A stretch of DNA of 64,000 bases from Hofstenia miamia (lineage: Eukaryota; Xenacoelomorpha; Acoela): positions 3,382,711 through 3,446,710 of the forward strand of contig SCFE01000007.1 of NCBI GenBank assembly GCA_004352715.1. Direction: 5' to 3'. Below, in pieces: positions 33,501-46,009 of this stretch. A program made the position numbers and the translations under genes. Positions within the stretch are counted from its first letter, which is position 1. Each line of letters opens with the position of its first letter. Below the pieces are notes generated by a model. The model worked only from the letters and a program-made list of their open reading frames with translations. It did not search any database and had not been told where the DNA came from.

Positions 33501-34329
33501 GTCCATTAAGAAGAGAATTAAGTTAAATTTGGCAAAAAAACAAACGTGTACGATTGCATTACTAGATTTGAGTAAGGTTTTCAACTCAATGAATTTTCAC
33601 ATTTTGAAAAAATAATTGTTACAGCAGGGATTTGTAATCAATGCTGCAAATATTATCATGATCCTTTTAGAGAATCGTCAACAACGAGTCAGAATAAATA
33701 ATGTTTTCTCTAAGTATGTTCATCTAGATCTATATAAATGATCTATCATTATATACTAAAAATTCCATAGTATATCAATATACCAATGATACTTGTCTTA
33801 TAAATACAGGAAGAATGCAATTATATCGCAAAATTTTTGCAAAAGTATGTTGAATCCCTAATAAATTATTTCACTCTCAATAAATTAAGAATTAACGTAG
33901 ATAAAACTCAGTTTATAATATTTCATCCCAGAGATCTCGCCGGAACTTCCGAAAAGATTACTCTCAAAATTCAAGATAGTCTTATACAACAAACGAATTG
34001 TGTAAAATACTTAGGAGTTGAGTTAGATAAGCATTTAACATTTTATTAATTTTTAAATTCTAAGATTAGGAAGATGGCCGTTGGAGTAAAAATTTTATAT
34101 CATGTTCGAGATATAGGGAAAATGTATCACAAGCAATTGATTAATGCATTTATATTTAGTCATTTCCAATATTGCAGTTTTCTATTTTATAATCTAACAG
34201 CAAAACAAAAGATCTCACTTAGAAAAATGTGCAATTGGACTAAGTGGACTCTAAATTACATTCCAAAGCATGAGTCCGTAAATCACATTAAAATTGATTA
34301 TGATATTCTTTCTCCCATATATGCTATTG
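33501..34329 (+). pseudogene. LINE family A reverse transcriptase, plus copy
   Basis: The plus strand encodes TIALLDLSKVFNSMNFHILKK, NRQQRVRINN, IYQYTNDT (catalytic box YADD changed to YTND), KTQFIIFHPRDL, NCVKYLGVELDKHLTF, then MYHKQLINAFIFSHFQYCSF. These match the minus copy at 30.4-32.1 kb block for block, at clearly different sequence. Frame breaks occur at several points. The 3' part runs into the gap at 34330. Confidence 0.85.
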
Positions 34330-35329
34330 NNNNNNNNNNNNNNNNNNNNNNNNNNNNNNNNNNNNNNNNNNNNNNNNNNNNNNNNNNNNNNNNNNNNNNN
34401 NNNNNNNNNNNNNNNNNNNNNNNNNNNNNNNNNNNNNNNNNNNNNNNNNNNNNNNNNNNNNNNNNNNNNNNNNNNNNNNNNNNNNNNNNNNNNNNNNNNN
34501 NNNNNNNNNNNNNNNNNNNNNNNNNNNNNNNNNNNNNNNNNNNNNNNNNNNNNNNNNNNNNNNNNNNNNNNNNNNNNNNNNNNNNNNNNNNNNNNNNNNN
34601 NNNNNNNNNNNNNNNNNNNNNNNNNNNNNNNNNNNNNNNNNNNNNNNNNNNNNNNNNNNNNNNNNNNNNNNNNNNNNNNNNNNNNNNNNNNNNNNNNNNN
34701 NNNNNNNNNNNNNNNNNNNNNNNNNNNNNNNNNNNNNNNNNNNNNNNNNNNNNNNNNNNNNNNNNNNNNNNNNNNNNNNNNNNNNNNNNNNNNNNNNNNN
34801 NNNNNNNNNNNNNNNNNNNNNNNNNNNNNNNNNNNNNNNNNNNNNNNNNNNNNNNNNNNNNNNNNNNNNNNNNNNNNNNNNNNNNNNNNNNNNNNNNNNN
34901 NNNNNNNNNNNNNNNNNNNNNNNNNNNNNNNNNNNNNNNNNNNNNNNNNNNNNNNNNNNNNNNNNNNNNNNNNNNNNNNNNNNNNNNNNNNNNNNNNNNN
35001 NNNNNNNNNNNNNNNNNNNNNNNNNNNNNNNNNNNNNNNNNNNNNNNNNNNNNNNNNNNNNNNNNNNNNNNNNNNNNNNNNNNNNNNNNNNNNNNNNNNN
35101 NNNNNNNNNNNNNNNNNNNNNNNNNNNNNNNNNNNNNNNNNNNNNNNNNNNNNNNNNNNNNNNNNNNNNNNNNNNNNNNNNNNNNNNNNNNNNNNNNNNN
35201 NNNNNNNNNNNNNNNNNNNNNNNNNNNNNNNNNNNNNNNNNNNNNNNNNNNNNNNNNNNNNNNNNNNNNNNNNNNNNNNNNNNNNNNNNNNNNNNNNNNN
35301 NNNNNNNNNNNNNNNNNNNNNNNNNNNNN
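34330..35329. other. Assembly gap (1000 N)
   Basis: Exactly 1000 N, placeholder length. It hides the 3' end of the plus-strand LINE A copy. Confidence 0.99.
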
Positions 35330-35384
35330 TATTTTTATTATGTCAATAGTTTGTAGTTAATAGTTTGTATCGTAGTTTATTAAA

Positions 35385-35880
35385 TGTAGGAAGCTGCTCT
35401 ATATATATTAAATGCTTTTACGTAATAGCAGCTAGTGTCTGTCATTGCAAACAACTACTGACATTATATGAATTGAGCGTGAGCACTAAGTCGATTTGTG
35501 TTCATAGTTTATTTCACTCATTAGGGCACACATAACAAACATAGTTTTCATGAGACTGAGCTGAGTTGGAATCACAATGGATCAAATCTGTAACTACGAA
35601 GTGGATGGAGTTGTTGGCAGTTCTGGCGAACCTGTTATGATCTCAGTGACTTGGCGTCGGGCAAGTGCGCCCAGAGATTTCAGTACTCTTCAATCGATGA
35701 AGTATCTAAACAATACTACTTACTAATTGTTATTGGAACATCTGTTAATGCAGTGTGGAATATACAATTAAAGGAAAGAAGAGGAAACGTAGATAATACT
35801 TACCCCGTGATAGCTGGCGCTGATCCCTGGATTGATTCTCTAAATAGATTATCTAGCTATGAAGTGTTAGTTTCACCTGG
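35385..35880 (+). repeat. LTR-like repeat, copy 2
   Basis: Shares ordered blocks with 21173-21650 (TGTAGGAAGCTGCTCT start, AATAGCAGCTAGTGTC, GGCACACATAACAAA, GCAAGTGCGCCCA). Beyond the first 340 bases weaker similarity continues (AAAGAAGAGGA and ACTTACCCCG-type blocks), and CTGGCGCTGATCCC near 35814 could be a primer-binding-site-like end of an LTR. No internal retroelement sequence follows, so this would be a solo or truncated copy. Confidence 0.4.
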
Positions 35881-37959
35881 GTAGCGATATTACACTAGTT
35901 AAGTGAAACTAATGAAAGACGAGCATTTGCATTTCTGAGAAAAGTATTGCTCTTGTTGAGTTGACCAACTTTGTTTTCATGTCTATCTAAGTGATGTTTT
36001 GCTATCAAATTGCTATTTGATAAAGAGGCAGTATACAATAAACAGACAAAAGCATTTCATTGCCAAGCTTTGGAATGCTATTAGGGACTACAGAAATTGT
36101 CGAGGAAGGCAATGAAGTAAAAAAAATGTTGGTCAATATGACGTTCAAAATATTTAATCAATTAGTAGGTTAACAAATTATCGACTTTCTTACTTTAATG
36201 TTTTCAATTTTTTGAACTTGTCACTATTTTTGTTTTCCAGAACTTTATTTCTGTGGTAATGGCTTAAGAAAGATAGGTATGACTTGGGTCATATGAGCGA
36301 CTTTTAGCAGGGGCGCAGCCTGAAAATGTTGATGCATACTTAAAACAATTAAATTTATTAGCTATTACTTATTATTATATTAATAAATAAAGTAAATTTA
36401 ATTGTTTTAAGTATACACGTAATTTACAAGTACGGTGTAAGAAACGAAACGTGCATCTGTGGTAGTGCTTGTCGTCACTCGTCAGCAAAAATATAGAAAT
36501 ATCTCCCGCTGCTTCATATGTCCCCTGTGCTAGCCGCGTTTTTAATCTCGCTAGTCAGAAGTCATCGAAAATTCTTCGATAGGCAATTCATGTGGCCAAA
36601 TTCTGCAAAGCGTGTTACCTGTCTGCAGTCAAAACTTCAAAAGGCCATACACCACAAGAAATTAAAGAACCTTTGCCCTTCTACTTGAAGATTGAAGTCC
36701 ATTCTGCTGTTATTCGATTTGTTGAATTCCTTCCTCACGTTTCCGATGCACTGGATGACTTAACAACTTGCTTGCTTAAATGAACTGGCTGCTTTGAATT
36801 CCTTGTGACAATCCATGTTATCGCATACATAAATATATCCCAATCGGAAAATAATTTCGTACCGCTCAAATGTACATGTCCTAATATAGTACCCATTTGA
36901 ACATCTTTAGATTAAAAGAATATTTCAAAATATGTAATTGTTTCCTAAGAGATTTAAACGCTTATAACTCATGAACAAATTAATATATTTAAAATTTGGA
37001 AACACCAAAACATTCCTCCCTCTTTCGAACTGGCCTACGAAACGACAAACTCTGATATTAAGTGTGACACGCCTGAACCAGGGTTTGAAATGGGTCGGGT
37101 TTGGTCAACTTTTTGATAGGTCGAAGGTTTTCGTCAAATCTTGACATTAATGACTGATTACTGTACATTTCTTTGCTACATAGAGCCATTCAACGACGTG
37201 TTACATGCCACTGTTTTATCGCATGATAACTAATGCATAGCAAAGCATTAAATTTTCCTATTCCTGGCAAAATAGTTATGCATGAAAGCACATATATTTT
37301 GCTTGTTTTAGGGACACGTTGCCGTTTAAAAACCTAGTCTCCAATGAAATTCATCTAAACTGTTTTCTGTAGTAGCTTGCACTACATAAAACATATTTTT
37401 CAACTTTTAGCTTGCTCTGTAAAGATTTTTGCATTGGCAAAGGATCTACATCTGTTTGAAATCCAAGGTGTCATAAAAATGGATAGTCTTGAGATATTCG
37501 TTTTCTTACTATTATGTTATGTTCTAACTTTTTCTTAAATTCATTTTGCTAATTTTAGTTTTTCAATTGGTTTTAAATATATCAAATTTTTTCTGCGATA
37601 AATATCTACTTCTACTGGCTCAAATCAGCAAGTCGAGTTTAGCCGGGTCACAATAACTGCTTCAAGTATTTTACAAAAGGATTCAGATACAGATTTTCGC
37701 AACCAACCGAAACGCACATTTAAAAAAGGACTACTCTACTGATACCTACAACAAACAGCCGACAAAAATCATACTCACACTTCACGTGCATATTCATCGG
37801 AGAACTAAGCAACGCTTTTATTAGAATAAAATTAGATTTTCAATAGCAAATTAAAACTACACCGTGTACTATACATACTATAATTTTTTTCTATATATAG
37901 TTGTAGGGTTTGTTTCTGTGCATGTCATAGCCTTTATTGTTTCTTTCTGAGCTACATAG

Positions 37960-38003
<44 letters not shown>

Positions 38004-38221
38004 GCTGTTTGTAATTTATGGAGAATTTATATTCATCATTTATAATCATTTTCATATATATACGCCATNNNNNNNNNNNNNNNNNNNNNNNNNNNNNNNN
38101 NNNNNNNNNNNNNNNNNNNNNNNNNNNNNNNNNNNNNNNNNNNNNNNNNNNNNNNNNNNNNNNNNNNNNNNNNNNNNNNNNNNNNNNNNNNNNNNNNNNN
38201 NNNNNNNNNNNNNNNNNNNNN

Positions 38222-38255
<34 letters not shown>

Positions 38256-38786
38256 TGTGTTGGCTTAATGTTTTTCTTCAGTAGGAATCATGATTGGGTC
38301 ATTGAAATTGTTTATGCATGCATATTTGCAGGATAAATTTTTTATTTCAGCTTAAAAATATTTAGTTTTAGATCTTTTTTTCTATTTTAACTCCTTAATA
38401 TATTTTACATGCGTTTCTTTTCAAATGTGTTTATGGATATTGGATATGAAGCCAAAACCCTTAAACGTTTTGATAATGTATTTGAATTTTAGTTGGATTT
38501 AGCTTTAACACATTTCGGGTTAGGTAAAACGCATTAAGTGCTCAATTCTACTTGGGTTGAATTTGGTTAATATTCATTAGTTGAATTTTGGGTAGAGTTG
38601 GATTAAAATATATCCTGATTATTTATGGCATAGTTTTCACTACGTTGCAAGTCTTACTATAAGAAATGGAGAAGCATGCAATATAAATTCAAGAGATTAC
38701 TTGATTGGACAGCAATAATTTAAATTGAATTTTTTTCAACTAATAATCAATTCTTGAAAATGAAAAATCTTACAGAAGAATATTAA
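35881..38786. other. No firm gene; upstream of GPCR copy A
   Basis: No exon with start codon for the receptor was recognised here, although its first exon (N-terminus) should lie upstream of 38787. TTTAGCAGGGGCGCAGCCTG at 36305 looks like a hAT-type end. A (TA)n tract at 37962-38001 and an N gap at 38069-38221 interrupt it. The 36592-36783 peptide is not recognised. Confidence 0.4.
38069..38221. other. Assembly gap
   Basis: N run ending in a (TA)n tract. Confidence 0.99.
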
Positions 38787-39043
38787 GAACTCAGTAAAAT
38801 TGCAACGTATGCTACTGCAACTTTAGGGCTTTTTGGCATTTCAAGTAACATTGTGGGGCTTTTTGTTCTGGCACGTTCTAAATTTATGTCTATTCCTTTT
38901 GTAGTATATATAATCAACATCTTGTTGGCTGATACTGGTTCTGCGGCAATGGTGTCAATCTACTGGTCACTTTTCTATACAATCCATGAAGGCAGAATTG
39001 GCTGGTGTAAAATTCTCGGTTATTCAACCCATCTAACATATAG
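38787..39043 (+). CDS. GPCR copy A, exon 1 seen (TM1 to start of TM3)
   Basis: Open frame from just after a stop at 38784 to a donor AG/GTTTGT at 39043. It encodes TM1 (TLGLFGISSNIVGLFVLAR, with the conserved Asn of helix 1), a short basic loop, TM2 (VVYIINILLADTGSAAMVSI, with the LAD aspartate 2.50), and the start of TM3 after EGRIGWCK, whose Trp and Cys match the conserved extracellular W..C. It ends in phase 2 and joins in frame to 45095. There is no initiator ATG, so a further 5' exon is missing; the exact acceptor is uncertain (AG at 38786-38794). Rhodopsin-class (class A) receptor; ligand unknown. The set of motifs, not overall similarity to a named family, supports the call. Confidence 0.82.
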
Positions 39044-42000
39044 GTTTGTAAAATGTAATTTAATTTCTTAAAACTTTTATTTTGTGAAATATATTTATTT
39101 CTCATAAAAATACCTGTATTCAATTATTCTCTAGATTAATAAAAATTTCAAAGACAAGTGTTTCAAACGCTTTATTAGGAATTTTTTCTGGCCTGTAGCC
39201 AGCATTATTATGTAATTGTGGTTGACACACCTTCAGGAGGGGTTAATGGGAATCTCGACTTTCCTTGCTTTACTAACAAAAGCTCAATTTGAATTTTATT
39301 AAATTATCAATGATACGAAAAATTCCCGTATAATTTATTGCTAGCATGTTTTTCGTATTCTAAAAATTTATGAATGATCAGAATTCATTTGCTAAAATAT
39401 ATATATTTTCATATTAAGATTTCTTCTAGGCTTTAGATTCAATTTTATTTCTAGGATATCAGCTTTACTAATAAAAGTTCACTGTAAATTTGATTCAATT
39501 CTCCACCATATGAAAAATTTTTTTATTTAAAAAATAAGTTTTTAATATGAAATGCTGCAAATTCCTGAACATTGTCGGAAATTATGATAATGGATTTTCT
39601 CTTATTGTATTGATATATTCTTCTAGTTATCTTCTGGATAGAAAATTTTTAAAATCGATCATTTTAGTATATATCTTTGTTGGGTTATATTTTCATAATG
39701 TCAGAAATTTCATTTTCACAATTCAAATAGCTTAGTTTAAGTACAACATGAATAGATTTTTTCATAATTGCATTTTAGGTCATTTACAGATTGTGCGCCC
39801 TGTTACTGACATATTCAACTTTTTTCAAGCAAAATTGAACTTTGAAATCGCGCAGTTCGTTTGACGTGTGCCAAAAGATATTAATGGGCGAAATGATTTA
39901 CGTATTGATAAGGGCAGCTTACGTATGTAGCCAGCCGATTTAATTAAGGGATTCTAATTTATTTTTTAAAAATGTAAGTGATGCAATATGCACAAAAATG
40001 TGTTAAAGAAATATGAGTAACTAAGTATTGTATAATGTAGCGCAAGCACTGAAAATATGTGCATGGTCTATATTCCTTCATAAGCTTGTCTTAGAAAAAC
40101 AAGAGCTGCCCAGATTTATAATTAATGCTAAACATTATTGAAAGTCGTAATTTTTCTGAACAAAAAAATGCGCGCGAATTAAAAAAATTAAACATTATAT
40201 GCTATTAAATCATTTTGTTTGAATTTGTAATTGCAATTCCTCCCAACAAATTAGGTTTATAAACAATTTTCGTACTACTTCAATCAAATAATTTAGCAAA
40301 AATATTATTATAATAATTCACACAATTATATTATATGTGTGAACTTGGATTATGATGGATCACTCAGTGCAATGGAATTAACTGGTACTAGTTTCATGGG
40401 ACTAGAACCTGTGACTAATTTTTTTAATGGGAATGATATTAGCATGTGACTTGGAACATAAATGGGAGAACTGAGAGCACGGTTTTCAGACTACTACTAA
40501 TTATATTTGCCAAAATAGGATCTATGCCGTGGGACCATGGCAAAATAAAACTTATCGATGCTTGACCAATAAAATTCTGGTTTTAATATATAAAATGAAA
40601 ATTCTTGCATTTCTAAGAATATTATATCTTGAAGAATAAAGGGTATGTATTTTGAACTAGGCCTACTTGCATGAGATAGTAATCTGCTACGGTAATATGC
40701 GCATCAATACACTTTGAATTTTCGCATTTCAAATTTGGGACTACTTCCCCTTTTTTAAAAATTTCTTTGAATTTTTCAGCATTTTTGTGACCTGAGTCAT
40801 GAAGTTTAAACTGTAGTTTTCAACTGTTATATATTTCCCAGTTTGAACAATATGGCTGTAAATATTTACATATTAGAAATCTGTGAGCTATTAATTGAAT
40901 GCTGCTATTATTGGCATTATCAAACAGAATTGTAATGGGGCCACTCCATGGGCTGAAAAACTAAAAATGAAAAGTGCCCGGGTCCGAAATTTGTTGAAAA
41001 CGAACCTAGAATTGTTCAAAATTGTATTAATAAATAAACATTCTTTTCTTACATTGCAATATTCTATCAACTATTATTTACTAATTATATATCAAAAAAT
41101 ATGTAGACGGAGCCAGAATTGCAATTAAATTGCTTAGTAATTGCAATGCCAGTAGTTTTAATTATACATTGCAAGGGTTTGTGAAGAAACACCACACAGA
41201 CCTTTTGTTTGTAAGGAAAAATGCGAAAAATTATCCAATTTTCACTTTTAGCAAGAAATTATGTTGTATTCAGATTACCACGGCAGACTTTTCCACCATT
41301 GGGCGTATCCTTACTTCAAGCCTATAGCTTTTATGGCCATTATTAGTGAACTCTATTGACTTGCTAAAAAGTGCAGTTGATGCAAAATTGTTTATATTTT
41401 CAAGTATTTGTTAAAATTTTTTTTAAGACTTATAATGGTTTTTTAAATAAAGTACCCACATGAATTTTACAAAAAATAATGTTCCGGTCTGGGATTAGCC
41501 TATGGCTTAAAGGGACCGGTCTTGAAATCGCGGCCCAGTTACAAAAATATTATTTTAGTTGATATTTGCTTCAGAAGAATAAAAAAATGTAATAATTTCA
41601 AATAAAACTCTTAAAACTTTTTTCTAAACCGTTTGCTATCAAATATACTGTCTCAAATAATAGTTTCGTAGATTTCATAAATGTCAAAGAAAAATTAATA
41701 ATTTGATAATTGATTTTTGTGTTTAAATTGAAAATTTCTCAGTTCGTGTGCATCTTTGTCTTAAATACGTTGGTTTGATGGTTAACAGAAAATTCTAAAT
41801 CCCTTTCACCACAAAATACCTTGGCAATATTTTTCCAAAGCGTAATACTTGAGTATTTAAGCACCAAATTGAAGCAAGTAGAATTCTAGATGAGAATATA
41901 TTTCTACAACTATTTTTTTAATTTCAGTCTGTACTGCACATAGTAAAGAATTACATAAGTTTTAATATGAAATGAAACGTGACAAATTAAAACGGTTTAC

Positions 42001-45000
42001 AAAATGAATAAACAAAAGCTGACCAACTTGCTAGAATTTTTTTATTTACATTTTGCTTCATTTTCATTTAATAATTATTTCAAAGAATCCTTAGCATCCC
42101 TAGCATCTTCTTGTCTAAGGCTAATGGTAACGATTATAGTGAAAGATGTAAAAATTTAATATGCATAGCAGTCTAACATTCAATAATAGATATTAAAAAA
42201 TTTCATTTGACAGCAACAAATGCATTAAAAATGTGAAACTAGGATTTTTTCAAAATCTGTGATAAATTCAACAAATAATTTTTAAGCTCCTATAGCTCAC
42301 AAACTAATGAAGTTATTGAAAGCATGACAGCACCGCATGATAGAGAATTGTCTTCTTTTTGTTTTTAAATTTAAATTCGCGACCTGACTCTAACCTGTTC
42401 AGGCTGCGAGAACCTCGGACTTTGTGCATTGTGTGCCTTGACAGATTCACACAGATTGTCTTCAAAAAACAAAATATTTCGGATTACGCGTAGTTGTCGT
42501 TCCCATGGGAATTAAACCGCCTCATTTTCTGAACCTTGGGCATGGAAAAAATTTGAATATTTTAGCAAAAATCGGAATTCTTATTTATAAAGAACTCCTA
42601 TATTCATGTAATTCAAGCTTAGGAATATGTTTTTGCACATATCTTCATCATAGCATGAGAAGGCCCTACCTCATTGACGTGTTCATTTAAAATGCCTTCA
42701 ACATTTTGTAACAAATTTGTTTAAAAATGTTTATATTCTGAATCATAGGTGTACTTTAAATTGCAATAATAAATTTATTTTAATAGTTTCTTGCCGAATG
42801 CAGGGTCTTGGAAACAGAGACATTATTTTTTTAAAAAAAGTCTTATAAAAACTAAGCCGTAATTTGATAGTTGGGTTTCAAAAATATATCATGGTTTAGT
42901 TTGATGTGCGTAAAAGCAGTGGCGTCAACCCCCAAAAAATCTGGGGTAGAAATTTGAAAAAAAATTATGTGACAATGTGTAAAGAGTTAAGCATCATTAA
43001 CCTTAAGCAGTTTAAAAATTATTTACTGTATTTTAATATTTTTGATAAAAATTGCAAGCACTCGCAAACTCCGCACAGGATGTTTAGTGTATCCCCTTTC
43101 AGTTAAACCTTAGATTATTCTTGATCGCTGTCCACCCAGACATGCTTTTGTGTGAATTTTTCCACTCGGGTGCCGGCAGCGTTGCAATGTTCTATATTCA
43201 TAAAGGAAATATTAGTTGGTGATGCTACCATGTGTACGAGATCTCATTATTATGTATATAAGGCTAATACGCCTAAGCACAAACTGTCAATTTTATGTTT
43301 CACTAATAGATGTGTCCATGCTTCATGATTTCCAAATTTCGAAATAGGCTTGAAGAAAATTTTTGAAAACGCATAGAGGACACCATGCTTTTCAAGATTA
43401 AATTTCACAGGAATTTCTCTAAAATGAATTCATAAAAATACTTCAAGCGCTCATAACGTTCGAACTTATAAATATATCCAAAATGTGAAATGCAACGGAT
43501 TAGAGAAGTTTATCCGTTTGGAGGCGCGATGATCTCTGACCTTGACCATTGTGATCTTAATGGGGCTTGGGCTGTAGGTCAAAAATATGTTTGAGTTTGG
43601 ACTGTACCCCATGTGATTTAGAAATCACGATTATCTGGCCTTAATTGTAAGGATTTATTTGATTGAATTTCAAGAATTCTGAATATATAAAGATAATTGT
43701 TACTGTTTTCAAGTACATCAAGTACTGCAACGCAATTTTTTACAAATTCTCTCCATTTCATGGGTGCATCTTAACCAGCAAAAAATGTATAATGGTAATT
43801 TTTTTCAATAAAATTTGAGGAACCCTAAAATCACTAAGGCTTTTCTTCCAATTAAGCGGTATGTATAAATCCAAGTGAATGGACAAGCTTCTTGTATGTC
43901 TTTGTCTGTTTAAACTAAGATGGGCACTAATCATATTATGCAACCTTAAATGTTAAAATTCAATCCCATGTAGTTCATCGCAGAGAGGGAGCCCGCTTTG
44001 ACCAGTCCTCACAATATAATTAAGGGTTTTGACAGCCCTACCTGGTTTTACCGTATTTATATGTTCAATTCTCGTATTTGACCTATTGTGACCGGCATTG
44101 CTGTTTCGGTCTCTTTTTGCAATTTGTACAGTTGAACGAACGTGTTCTGAACACATACGCGTTTATATTATCGAATTAACCCTTTATTTAAAGGTTGCAG
44201 AGATCTGGTGCAATTCATCACTGATTCAATGATTATCAATCAATTCAATTAACTTTCTCTATAAATTATTTAGCTAAATTTTTATATTATCCGCAATATC
44301 GATTTCCAAATATAATCCAGTACAATTTAGTAAAATATTCCTTAATAGGTTATTCTTAATGTATATTATATTTTAAAATAACAACAGCCAATTTGTACGC
44401 AAGCAGGCATAAAATAATATGCCAGATCACCATCATGTTCAAGTCACATATTCCGATGAGAAGAAGAGCATCACCAGTTCCTGCCGAAGTTCAGAATACG
44501 TTACCCATTCATAGTTTCCTCAAAAATTATAAATTTACTTAAACCAGATCATTGTTGAATGCAAGTACGTTCGGCACACCCTAAGATTAAAACATTATTA
44601 TTATATATTTGGTACCAAATAATTGAATTTTTTGTCTATGCTAATATAACCATAGCAAGAAGTATATTTGATTTGGGCTACGCACGTTTCAATGGGTTTT
44701 GCTATCGTTGCACATTTCAAAAAACACTCTATGTAATTTTTGCTTCCACTGTAGCAAAGCCTTATAAATACATGAACAATTTGGTATGGACAGAATATCA
44801 AGGATTTTCACAAATTTGAAATTTTCAGACACAGGAAAACACTTAAATAGAAATTTTCAATATTGCATTAAAGCATGTTTCTCAAAAGACCTGCTTGGAG
44901 TAAATTCTTTCTAAATGTGGAAAAACGGTTTGTCCTCTAAAATGAACGCCAGGTGGTTTAAGGTTAATTTGAAATTTTTATGCTATATTTAATCAGCAAT

Positions 45001-45094
45001 TATTTTTCTGATAAACCATAGCAAAATAAAATTTTAAGAAAAGAACAACTTTCTTAACCGATAATATTCAATATTGCATAAGATAGTTGTTTAG
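39044..45094 (+). other. Intron of GPCR copy A, about 6 kb
   Basis: GTTTGT donor to TTGTTTAG acceptor. Mostly AT-rich filler. CAGTGGCGTCAACCCCC at 42917 looks like a hAT-type MITE end. No other gene is supported inside; the short ORFs here have random composition. Confidence 0.6.
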
Positions 45095-45248
45095 TGTAAG
45101 TAACTTGGCTTTGATGATTTTTGCATTCGAACGATTCCTTCTTCTAAATTTTCCATTAAAGTTCAAAGCATTTACACACAGAACTGTGGTGACACTGATG
45201 ATATCTACATGGATAATAAGCTGCATAATAGAAGTCCCAGAATATTTC
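45095..45248 (+). CDS. GPCR copy A, exon 2 (TM3 end, ICL2, TM4)
   Basis: 154 bp between TTTAG acceptor and TTC/GTATGT donor. It encodes VSNLALMIFAFERFLLLNFP (end of TM3; FERF takes the place of DRY at the cytoplasmic end), a basic loop KFKAFTHR, and TM4 TVVTLMISTWIISCIIEV with the conserved Trp 4.50. The paralog exon at 59581-59734 has exactly the same length and 39 of 51 identical residues. Entry phase 2 fits exon 1; exit is phase 0. Directly after the donor lies a (TA)n tract of about 100 bases. Confidence 0.88.
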
Positions 45249-45254
45249 GTATGT

Positions 45255-45257
<3 letters not shown>

Positions 45258-45329
<72 letters not shown>

Positions 45330-45362
45330 TATATTATATTATATATATATATATATATATAA
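45258..45362. repeat. Interrupted (TA)n microsatellite in intron
   Basis: About 100 bases of TA with GTA and TTA interruptions, starting 10 bases after the exon 2 donor. It produces spurious IYIYIY reading frames. Confidence 0.97.
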
Positions 45363-45814
45363 ATATACTGAACATATGTATTCAGGTGAAATATTTTAAA
45401 ATTTCATCAAGTTGTAATGAGTTGCATATCGAAGCAATCTCAAATTAATTTGTTATTATAATTCTGCTTCCGTACATTAAAACTGATCAGCTTTGTCAAA
45501 TTCAGGCTTATGACGGTTGATGATAAATATTACTCATTAGTTTTCTAAGCGACACCCATAAAATTTTAATGGAAACATTGAAAACTATAAATAATTTACT
45601 TTATTCTATTGGGCATTTGCCAATGTGGTCCATTTATTTTATGATATTGCTTAGGAATTTACCATGGAACTAAAATAGGTTGCAATACTAAATTCGTAGA
45701 AATTGCGTGATGAAGCAATGAATATTATATTTACATATCAAAAAAATTTCTTATGTACTATAAATTACTCTCATTACAAATTTAAATTAAAAATAATTAT
45801 ATATATATATATAT

Positions 45815-46009
45815 GAATTTAAAGTTGGTCTTGACACTCATTGCAAACTAGCAAAACTTTATGGTGCAACTGCAGTCATGTTGACGTTTGTAGAAATATT
45901 TTGGGAGTGGTTGATGCCCTCGCTCTGCCTTCTATTTTTCAACGTTGGCATTATTTTTTGCACTCGTAAGAAGAAAGTTGACATCACAATCAAAAAAGAA
46001 TAGTGGCAG
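45815..46009 (+). pseudogene. GPCR copy A, exon 3 (ECL2 cysteine, TM5), apparently decayed
   Basis: Encodes EFKVGLDTHCK (extracellular loop 2 with its Cys) and TM5 FVEIFWEWLMPSLCLLFFNV, aligning with the paralog exon 59097-59296. Three lesions relative to that exon: the acceptor AG is replaced by a (TA)n run directly before the exon; an extra T in the T6 run near 45953-45958 shifts the frame just before the conserved LVRRK segment; and the donor GT is GG (CAG/GG at 46009). The flanking exons of copy A are clean. Either copy A is a recent pseudogene, it skips or replaces this exon, or these bases are assembly errors. Confidence 0.75.

Noticed and set aside
36592-36783. 63-residue ORF upstream of GPCR copy A as its first exon
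   Set aside because: No signal peptide or receptor N-terminus features, no donor in a suitable phase, and no counterpart in copy B.
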